Position numbers and translations under genes: made by a program. From NCBI GenBank assembly GCA_963965975.1, contig OZ014420.1:6226001-6290000 (forward strand): 64,000 nucleotides of DNA, in the 5' to 3' direction. Source of the stretch: Xestospongia bergquistia. Lineage: Eukaryota; Porifera; Demospongiae; Haplosclerida; Petrosiidae. Each line of letters begins with the position of its first letter. The stretch's first letter is position 1. Below the pieces are notes generated by a model. That model was given only the letters and a program-made list of their open reading frames with translations, made no database searches and was not told where the DNA came from. Below, piece by piece: positions 11,260 through 22,789 of this stretch.

Positions 11260-12240
11260 CAAAGAAACCTTACTACATGATAACATAAATAAATATATGA
11301 TAAATATGTTAACACTTAACGAAACATTGAAATGTCTTGTCATTAACTCAACTGCTGATAATCTTTCATTCCTAACAACTTGTCTCTTCCACAACACCAG
11401 TCTACAGGGGCTGAGTGTGCCCATTACACTATCTGATACCTACTATGAACAAGTAGCAACATTCTTTAGGATTATCTCTCAAAGAGTAAGCTCACAGAAC
11501 TTATAATTGAATTCAAAGGTGTTTAGATTGGAATAATGAGAAGGATAGGCGTCTGTTATGAACTGGCACTACCTCTTATCACCATAATGTTAGAGTCACA
11601 CACTCAACCAAATCCTAGCTGGCTGGAATCTGATCTACGCAACACGTTTGGCACACTGTCTTCCTCCATCCTTCACTTGAGTATGTTAGGGTCTCCAAGT
11701 CATCAGTTATGGAAGATACTTTAAAAAAGCAGTTAAATACATTAATTGATGAACACAAACTGCAGCATCCATCAAAACCTCTACCAATAATTACTACTAT
11801 GTAAATGCCATGATTATACCATTATGTAGAAAACAACGTCTCGTGATTGATAGACTTAGTGTTACATTAGATTGTTGTTTTGCTATTTTCAGTATGATTT
11901 ACTATCTACATTACAAATAAAACTTAATCTCAGTACACATATTTGTGCATGTAGTAAACTTATAAGTTATACGAATTTTGTATCCATCAGAAGGTATTTC
12001 TAACTAACAATTAATTGCTTGAGGTCAAAGTGCATGCATTAACTGCATTATATTAGTTGCATTGCATATGTATGTGTTTGCATTTACATAATTATACTCT
12101 TTAGCAGTATGATCTTGACACTTTTCCTCTTGCATTGATATTCCTTTAACAGTCCTCTCCAGTCTACAAGAGTTGAATATACCAATTACACAGCTGTCAG
12201 ATGCTAACTATGAACATACTGCAGTTTTTTAAATATAATT
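11260..12240 (+). pseudogene. Leucine-rich-repeat-like remnants
   Basis: Open stretches such as LNETLKCLVINS and HNTSLQGLSVPITLSD near 11315-11440 have the leucine and asparagine spacing of NLR-type leucine-rich repeats. A second related piece near 12150-12225 reads SLQSLQELNIPITQLSD. The intervening 11536-11724 stretch is open but unrecognised. No NACHT domain or complete gene is visible. They are probably fragments of an LRR receptor gene, but the assignment is weak. Confidence 0.4.
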
Positions 12241-12354
12241 TCTCATAATAACATGTTCTATTATAAACATGTATATTACATTTTATACAATCAGTTGAAG
12301 ATATTCAATAAACAACAACCAATATACCGAAGCCTTTGTCAAACATTCGTACAA

Positions 12355-12416
12355 CATAATGTAATAGATTTTCTATTATTATTATTAATAATTAATAGAA
12401 AAGCTATTACATTATG
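12355..12416. other. Long near-perfect palindrome
   Basis: The arms of about 24 bp at 12355-12378 and 12393-12416 are complementary with one mismatch, around a short AT loop. The arm starts CATAATGTAATAG. It could be a hairpin-forming insertion or a tiny inverted-repeat element. Confidence 0.75.
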
Positions 12417-13553
12417 ATATACAAATTTTTGTTAAAGTAATAAAGGTCAATACAGTGACAACAAACTGTGATGTTATAACTATGAAATAAACAATATATT
12501 TTGAATGTGAGCAAGCAGGGGCAAAGCACTTAGGTCTCAGAATGTCAGCTCCCATTATGTCAACTTCCATAATACCAACTATCAAAATGCCAACATCCCA
12601 GAATATCACTGCTGCATGCTTTAGATGCTGAATTGTCTGACTTTATAAACATAGTTTGTGCAATTACTACTTGTACCACCAAAAACAGCAAAGGCCATAA
12701 GGCTATAATGATAAAATGAAATCTATAGGGGCTTCTGTTTGGTCAATTACTAGATGTATAACCAGCTTTTATCTAATTCTAATATAGTAATGATCTAATA
12801 CAGTAATGAAAGTTGACATTTGTGATATGATATTTTGAGAGTTGACATTTTGGGAAGTAACCATGCAGCACAAGCACTTACAGTAACAAATGTATATATA
12901 ATATTTATTATTATATTTATGATCTGATATCTGACTATTTACAAATCATTATTATATTGGATAAACATGAGTAGTTCAAAACATTTATAAACTGGCATCT
13001 CTCTGGGCAAAATACCTTCCTACTGTGCTTCATTGAAGCAAAGGCTATGAAGACATAGTTTCATGTACAAAGAAATCACACTAATGCTTAAAAGTGCTTG
13101 AAAAGTACTTTGAAAGCATTGGTACTTTCAAAGTACTTGCACAAGCACAAAGCACTTTATATGGGCAAGTGTTTGAGCACTTCAGAGCACTTGCAAAAAA
13201 GTACTTAAGCTAGCTTAATATTTAAGCCCTTTAGTGTTTGTACCCATACCTGAATGTGACAAAGTTGGATCCTTATCAATTTGAGGTTAATATAATTTAT
13301 GTAATCATAAAATGGAGCCCAGTCCTAACTAAATTCCAATCAGACACCTGCTGTTATGAATATTATATCGATATTCATTACTACATACAGACAACATTTC
13401 ATACTCTGATTGCTTGATGACATATTAGTTTACATAATCATAATGACATATCTCTGTTTGATTTTAGTAAAGCAGTGGGTGTAACTTGAACTTAGCTTAT
13501 TGTGTGTTTAATTTCATAAAGTGCTTGCCACTATTTCACTATTTCTTCTAGCC
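12417..13553. other. Intergenic region upstream of the first death-fold gene
   Basis: No gene is seen. The stretch 12535-12615 contains repeated phrases of the type 'tgtcaactcccatta'. Another inverted repeat lies at 13103-13138. Just before the ATG at 13554 is a pyrimidine-rich tract ending in CTAG, which may be a splice acceptor for an upstream 5' UTR exon. Confidence 0.5.
13103..13138. repeat. 14-bp perfect inverted repeat in a repeat built on AAGTACTT/AAGTGCTT
   Basis: The arms AAGTACTTTGAAAG (13103-13116) and CTTTCAAAGTACTT (13125-13138) flank an 8-base loop. Related AAGTGCTT and AAGTACTT words recur from 13090 to 13210. Confidence 0.8.
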
Positions 13554-16500
13554 ATGATTGACACCTCTCAATGGAGAGCTAGTATTGGGTTATGGTATTG
13601 TCATCAGATACCAAATAGCACTAAAAAGGAGACCACTGCTGATATCTCAGGATGGGTGGAGTCAATATGGTCTAGAGGATCAGAAGATGAGGGTGGTGGT
13701 GACCTAAGATCCTCTTTAGTCTTGTTTCTCTTACTTCTCCTCATTCTATCAGGGGATGTTGAAGTCAACCCTGGACCTAGAACTAGCAGTAAGTTTGATA
13801 GCTATATAACTATATATTCTTATTTTTGTACTGAACTTTGTGTACATGTGGTCAGTGTGGCAACTACTAATCTGCATGTCATTTTGTCTTCATCTTGAAT
13901 AAATGAACAATAATTATATTATTATCTTAAGCAGCATTGATCACTAAGCAGACAATTATATATATTGATAATTTCTCTTCTTTCTTTGATATCTTAGAGG
14001 ACGCTCCCAATAAAGATGAGCTACTAAAATTATTAGCTAATATTGATAACAAGTGGCATGAAATCGGGTTATCACTGAAAGTTGCTAATAATGTTTTAAA
14101 TGGTCTAGCAAGTGAAAACAGTACAAATATCCTCAAACTTGATCAAGTACTTCAAAGTTGGATAGAAACTGAGTCATCTCCTGTCACCTGGGATATAATA
14201 ATCACTGCCATAGAGGGACCTATAGTTAATAATGTGAGGAAAGCTAAAGAGATACTTAGCTATCTTACTAAAGGTAAATTAGATAAACCTATGTTTCTTG
14301 TCCTATAGTATTACACAGAGATACTCTCCAATATCACATCATATTGAATAGTATGTTGCTATGTGGCTTATTTACAATAACTAGAAGTATTTCAGCATTC
14401 TATCTAGAATTTTTTTTGGGGGTAGAAGTTGACTTTCAATGCACTTTTAGCTTTATTGAATAACATATTGCGAATAACTAAAGAGAATAAACAATAACTA
14501 ATAATTATAGTGCTATTTTTCTTTTCTTGACGTTTTTGTAATTTTCGATAATTTCTTCCATTGTTTCATCTGTTAAACGTTCAGGTCCTGCAATACATAT
14601 TCTCATTGCATGCTCTAATGTTTCTTCTTCCATCCTACTTCTCAATCATGTTTTTATTAATTTCATGCTACTAAATCACTGTAAATTTTTTTGGGGGAAG
14701 TTACTGAGTTTGGGGGGGAAGCTTCCCCCCCCCCCCCCCAGTAGATAAAACCCAGTATTTTTTAATTGGCTACTATTTCTGACCATGGTACATTATTGCT
14801 TATCATATATTGTATTTTTTAAAACAGATTTCTGTTGGTACAGAGCATTTTGAGCTAATAAAGCATGTAGATGAGTTAATACAACAACTAGTCCTTATAG
14901 TCTGGCATGAGAGAGTCAAGTCTGATTTTAAGATCCTGGACAAACTAGTCAAAACCAAGTTACAAGTATAAGCTGTTAATGCTAGTAACTATTTGTTTAG
15001 TAGCTCTGTTTAAACTCTATTCAATGTGAGATTTCTGAAATTTATAGCAATTCTCTAATGATTTTCAAAACTCTTTTTCTTCCACTATTAACTTTACATT
15101 ACACATATGCAAGCATGTTGCATTGCAATGGCTTTAAAATTATGTGTATATACATAAACTTACATGGAAATATCTGCTACATGAATTTTTTGGTTTATTA
15201 ATTATCTTTCATCTACAAATCTTGCTTAATTGAGAGGTGTAGAAGTTTATTATAATAATGATATATAATAATTTATATGTGGAATATTAAAATTCTACTA
15301 TATTTTTACATTAATTTCAGAAGAGGAACATGTCACTCCAGCATGTCAAATATTACAAAAGCATTTTCAAAGTTTGACACAGCTTATTCTTACTTTGAAT
15401 GTGTTTCAAACTTTGTATGAAGAGAGGGTTATCTCTGAGGATACATTACATCAACTGCAGATGGCAGGAGGTTTGTTAACCACCAGACAATTAAGAGAAC
15501 TGCATGACAAAGTTTTAAAGGAGCATAATCAGTTGGCAATATTTGCCAATATCTTGTTACAATCAGAGAAGTCAGTGGAAATAGGTGTAGCAATACTCAA
15601 TGAATATCGTAAGTGTAGACCTCATGTAATAAACTACATGAGGTCTATACTTCATGTACCTGTTGTTTATACTATAGATCAAATCTTTCCCCGATTAAAA
15701 AAGATTCATCTTCCACCTACTTATCAAGAAAAGTTTGATAAAATGAGAATGGACTTAGGAAGCCTTTTTGATGATGTAGCACCTCTTATTGAAAAAGGTA
15801 CCCGACCACTGAGCAAGTTCAAAGATTATCTTCAGAGATGCTTTCCAAGCTTAAAACCTAAATTGGGTATAGCCAAGTCTTTTAAAATAGTTATTGAAAT
15901 AGTACAAGAAAGTGTACAATGATTAATATTGCTTGCTTGGAGGGCATTGTCAAAAGATATCGCATAGAAACAGCTGAAAAGCATATTACAACTTACAAAG
16001 AAAAAGTCGATGCATTCTGTAAAGAGATCAAGTTCAGCGTGTGTGAAAGTGCAAACTTGATGATAGGTCCATCTTCTTTTCTCAAATGTGAGAAGATTGA
16101 GTTTGTTATGGAATGGAATACAGATGATGAACGCACACTCAATGAAATAAGAGGTTTGCTATGGAAGGCATTTGGAGACATGGCTGATAAAGTTTTTGTT
16201 GAAGAAGTAAAGAAAGGCAATTCAATTATTGTTACGTGTAATGCACCACAACATATAATGGATGCCTTGTCGATGAAAGCAGAAAAGAATCTTGAGCAGC
16301 TAAAAGAGGAAGGAGTGATCAAATTAACAATAGGCTACAAAATAATTTGGGATGCACATAAGCCCTCAGTAGATCCTGTACCTACCCAAGAACCCTCATT
16401 AGATCCATTATCTATCAAGAAACCCTGGTTAGATCCTGTAACCATGAAAGAGCCATTGTTAGATCCTGCACCTACACAAGAGCCCTCATTAGATCCTGTA

Positions 16501-19500
16501 CCTACCCAACAACCCTCATTAGATCCTGTGACCATCAAAGAACCCTCGTTAGATCCTGTATCTACCCAAGACCCTATTATAGTATGTTATTATATTAATA
16601 ATTAAGATAATAATCATATTAATAGTCTTCACAAGACAATATAGAAAGTAATACATTAGTTCAAGACAATGGTAAAGTCAATTAATATATTCTACAGTTA
16701 ATATATAATCTTTATATTACAGGTCAACAACTAGTACTACATAGTATACAATATAACAATACATTGGTATATATAATAAATACAATATATCTAATATATT
16801 AATGATATATTAATTATATAGGATGAACCTTTAATAACTGCAGTAAGAGAGAATGATGTATCTGAAGTGATCAGATTATTAGAGAATGATGCTAATCCAA
16901 ATTGTTATGAGAAGGTTAGTAATTTAAGAATTTTCAATATTTAAATATCTTAGTAATTTAAGAATTTTCAATATTTAAATAATATCAGTGTTGCTTTGTT
17001 TTGTGTAATAGTTTATGTATCATGATATTTATGACAATAATAATATTTAGTTTAAACTGAGAACAAAATTAAGTGTTAATATGATAATTATAATAGATAA
17101 TAAAGTAATAATTAAAATTAATTATAGTATATCATTTTATTGTTGTATACAAAAGTAACAGCTGGTATTGTTTTGTGTGAATGATTTAGATACAATTAAC
17201 TACATTTATAATCCATTAATAATCAGTATTGTTTGTGTGGACATCTCCTTTTAACAAAACTTGTGTAGGCATTGGGGCATTGAAAAGTGTAAGAATACCA
17301 ACTACCACCAGCTAGATCTAGACAGGACATTAAAAATATTATACTATACATCATATGTATATATATATAATTATAGTCATATTACTTTATAAAATATTAT
17401 TTACTATACATAATATTATTATATAACTTACAGGGCAAATCTCCACTTTGTATTGCTTTTGAAAGTGGTAATGATGATATTATCCTTACTCTGATATTAC
17501 ATGGAGCTGATCTTAATGTTCCTTGGTTTGATGATGTAAGTATCAAAAGTGCTGAATAAAACTTTATTACATACAATGTACATACCAACTACTGAGTTTC
17601 TTACCATTAATGTTTAAATCTGGCTGTGAGGATTAAGTAATTTAAACATGAAATAGTTGTTTCTTAGTAGTATTATAGGTAATTTCAACTATGATAATAG
17701 TGAAATCATAGTAGTTTGCTGAAATACCAGCACTACCAAAACTATCTTAGTATAACTTGTTACAATATATCTTGTTAATGTTGTTCACACATCACTATGA
17801 CTATAATATCATTATACATATTGGTACTACTTTTTAAACCACGCTGTATATATTGTACTATGTTGCTAATATTGCTTATACTGCCTTATAACTCTATATG
17901 AACTATCAATAGAACTGTAGGATATAATATTTTTAGTGTACATTTTAGTGTTTAGGGGTGTGGTTTCCTTGTAATATAATAAGTACCATATAACCTTGTG
18001 TATTACGATTATATAGTAAACATTTGACATAATTTTCATTATAAAACTGTAAGCAGAAATTATGAATTAATTCATTGTTTTTAGTCTCCAGTTTAGTGTT
18101 TAGGGGTGTGGTTCATTATAATATAATATTATATATTAAGGTTACATGGTAAAAATTTTGTTATAACTCTTTAAACAGAAATGAAATTCTTTACAAAATA
18201 ATTCATGAACTATTAATTGATTTTAGTATATCACTTATAGGAAGGGCAAAGTGTTCTTCATTATTTTGCTAGGAGAGGAAATGTTGATATCATTGAGGCA
18301 TTATTGACTAAAGGTTGTGATCCTAACATTAAGGATAAGGTAATTTAAAACTAACACTGGAATATAATGCTAACATCTTTGTTGTTAATAGGATGGTAAT
18401 ACTGCTCTTCATAATGCTCATAATTCTGGTGTCATACAGGCATTATTAGATCAAAAAGCAGATCCTAATATTGTGAATAATGTAAGTATAAATATAAAAT
18501 ATTAAACAAGACTCTTCTATTTTATATAAATAGAAAGGACAAACTGTTCTTCATTGTGTTGCTAGGAGAGGAAATGTTGATATCATTGAGGCATTGTTGA
18601 CCAAAGGTTGTGATCCTAACATTCAAGATAAGGTAATTTATAACTAACACTGGAATATAATGCTAACATCTTTGTTGTTAATAGGATGGTAATACTGCTC
18701 TTCATAATGCTCATGATTCTGGTGTCATGCAGGCATTATTAGATCAAAAAGCAGATCCTAATATTGTGAATAATGTAAGTATAAATATAAAATATTAAAC
18801 AAGACTCTTCTATTTTATATAAATAGGAAGGACAAACTGTTCTTCATTGTGTTGCTAGGAGAGGAAATGTTGATATCATTGAGGCATTATTGACTAAAGG
18901 TTGTGATCCTAACATTAAGGATGAGGTAATTTATAACTAATATTGGATTTTATAATGCTAACATCTTTGTTGTTAATAGGATGGTAATACTGCTCTTCAT
19001 GAAAGTATTGGTAGATATTCTTGTGATGTCAGTATTGTACAGGTATTATTAGATCAATAAGCAGATCCTAATATTGTTAATAATGTAAGTATAAATATAA
19101 AATATTAAATACAACTCTTCTACTTTATATAAATTATGTTTCTACTTTATAAGTTAATATAATAACTAGTGTATCAATAAAGTTTTATAACAGTCAATAT
19201 GCTATAATTATTTTTATACATATATATAGGAGGGTCAGACTCCTCTCCATTTAGCTGCTAAATTGTTTGTTGATATTGATATCATTACATTACTACTAAA
19301 TTATGGAGCTAATCCCAATATTATTGATAATGTAAGTGTTATATAACAATTTATTGTACTTTGAAATAACTAAAATATTATTTTTTTATATTGATCTAAC
19401 AAGAATACACACACATTCACAATCTTTTCGACATTTTATTATTAAAACTATCCCCATATTTAAATATTAATAGCACCAAGAAAAAACATTTTTAGCTAAC

Positions 19501-22500
19501 ATTTTGACCTTTGAACTGAGCATCAAACTATTATATAAATGATAGATTTGATGTACATAATAAGTTAATTAATTATAATAGAGTGTGTTTTGTATAATTA
19601 TCTAGTATTCTAAAATAGAAACAGTTCATTGTTACAATATGGTATATAATCTTAGCAAAAAACTAGTCCAACAACTGAATGAATCAATTAACTACTACTA
19701 TTGAGTGTTAAGTGTGTATTTTTTGGTGACTTTTTTGTCAACTTGAATGATTTTCATTGTAAGACTCTAAGCACCTTTACAAATTAATTGACAAACTATT
19801 AATTGATTTCAATATATCACTTGTAGGATGGAAAAACTGTTCTTCATCATTTTGCTAGGAGAGGAAATGTTGATATCATTAAGACAGTATTGGCCAAAGG
19901 TTGTGATCCTAACATTAAGGATAAGGTAATTTATAACTAATACTGGAATATAATGATAACATCTTTATTGTTAATAGGATGGTAACACTCCTCTTCATGA
20001 AAGTATTGGTAGATATTCTTGTGATGTCAGTATTGTACAGGTATTATTAGATCAAAAAGCAGATCCTAATATTGTTAATAATGTAAGTATAAATGTAAAA
20101 TATTAAATAAGACTCTTCTACTTTATATAAATTATGTGTCTACTTTATAAGTTAATATAATAACTAGTGTATTAATAAAGTTTTATAAACAGTCAATATA
20201 TTTTGTTTTATAAATAGTCAATATTTTATAATTGTTTTTATACATGTATATAGGAGGGTCAGACTCCTCTCCATTTAGCTGCTAAATTGTTGGAGGATAT
20301 TGATATCATTATGATACTACTAAATTATGGAGCTAATCCCAATATTATTGATAATGTAAGTGTTACATTAACAATTTATTTTACTTTGAAATGACTAAAA
20401 TATAATTTTTTATATTGATCTAAAAAGAATACACACACACATTCACATGTAATCACAATCTTTTCAACATTTTATTATTAAAATTATCCCCATATTTAAA
20501 TATTAACAGCACCAAGAAAAAACATTTCTAGGAGCATCAAACTATTATATAAATGATAAATTTGATGTACATAACAAGTTAATTAATTATAATAGAGTGT
20601 GTTTTGTATAATTATCTAGTATTCTAAAATAGAAACAGTTCATTGTTACAATATTGTATATAATCTTAGCAAAAAACTAGTCCAACAACTGAATGAATCA
20701 ATTAACTACTATTGAGTGTTAAGTGTGTATTTTTTGGTGACTTTTTTGTCAACTTGAATGATTTTCATTGTAAGACTCTAAGCACCTTTACAAATTAATT
20801 CATGAACTATTAATTGATTTCAATATATCACTTGTAGGACGGAAAAACTGTTCTTCACTGTGCTGCTAAAGGAGGAAATGTTTATATCATTGAGACATTA
20901 TTAGCTAAATGTTATAATCCTAACATTAAGGATAAGGTAATTTATAACTAATACTGGAATATAATGATAACATCTTTGTTGTTAATAGGATGGTAACACT
21001 CCTCTTCATGAAAGTATTGGTAGATATTCTTGTGATGTCAGTATTGTACAGGTATTATTAGATCAAAAAGCAGATCCTAATATTGTTAATAATGTAAGTA
21101 TAAATATAAAATATTAAATAAGACTCTTCTACTTTATATAAATTATATGTCTAGTTTATAAGTTAATATAATAACTAGTGTATCAATAAAGTTTTATAAA
21201 CAGTCAATATATTAATTTGTTTTATAAATAGTCAATATATTATAATTGTTTTTATACATGTATATAGGAGGGTCAGACTCCTCTCCATTTAGCTGCTAAA
21301 TGGTCTGATAGTATTAATATCATTATGATACTACTAAATTATGGAGCTAATCCAAATATTATTGATAATGTAAGTGTTATATAACAATTTATTGTACTTT
21401 GAAAATAACTTAAATATAATTTTTTATATTGATATAACAAGAATACACACACACATCCACATACAATCACAATCTTTTCGACATTTTATTATTAAAACCA
21501 CCCCCATATTTAAATATTAACAACACCATGAAGAAACATTTCTAGCTAACATTTTGACCTTTGAACTGAGCATCAAACTATTATATAAATGATAAATGGA
21601 ATTTTAAAAAATGTGATAGTCAAACTGACCTCATTGTTAATGTAATTTGTAATATCTGATAATTTTAATATTAATAACTGGTATCTATACAAGTAACTGT
21701 TAAGTATATACTACTAATATAACTTGTTTTGTTTTATTTCTTTATATTTAATATAACTTTATTACATATATCTAATATATTAACAATAGGTTAATAAGTC
21801 TTCATATAGAATGTCAGAACATTCAACTAGTTTGGTATCACTACAAAGGACTATGTCATCATCATCTGAAAGTAGAGAGACATTAAAGGAACAAGGTCAG
21901 TAATAATATTTATGTACTTTACTCTTATTGTTAGGTAGAGATAGCTATGATCTTGTTAATTATTAACATGATAATCTTGTCTTTAATACAGAACTAGTAA
22001 TGGAGAAAGAAACAACAACAACTACACACAAACAGGTATATACATGTATACAGTTCATATATAAACAAATAAAGTTCCTTGTTTAATAATTATTGTTTAT
22101 TTGTAGAGAGGAAGAACAGCTCTTCATTATGCTGTTCAACATAGAAATGTTGATATGATTAAAGCATTACTGGACAAAGGTTGTGATCCTAACATTCAAG
22201 ATAAGGTAATTTATAACTAGTATATTGTAATGTATTGTCTACTTTGTTATTAACAGTATGGTGACACTGCTCTTCATGTAGTGATGACATCCTCTCATTA
22301 TGGTAGTATGGGACGCAGTTTTTATCGTCATAGCCGCACCCACATGACTAAAAGGGAGCTCCCAAAAAGAAAGTAATCCCTGAACCCTATATACACTTAT
22401 CTTGATGATATGATATTTAGTGATGCTGTTCAAACATTATTACAAAGTGGTGCTAGCCCTCATATTTTGAATGATGTAAGCTAGTGTTGTGTACACACAC

Positions 22501-22755
22501 ATTAAGTTAATATAATAACTAATGTATCAATAAAGTTTTATAAACAGTTAATATTTTATAATTTTTTTTATACATATATATAGGAGGGTCAGACTCCTCT
22601 CCATTTAGCTGCTAAATTGTTTGACGGTATTGATATCATTATGATACTATTAAATTATGGAGCTAATCCCAATATTGTTGATAATGTAAGTGTTGCATAA
22701 TAATTTATTGTACTTTGAATAGACATAAATATAATTTGTTTATATTAACTACAGA

Positions 22756-22789
<34 letters not shown>

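Noticed and set aside
22257..22475. Reading the ~110-bp insertion as a simple intron from gtagta to tttag
   Set aside because: The two halves would be joined in the wrong phase.
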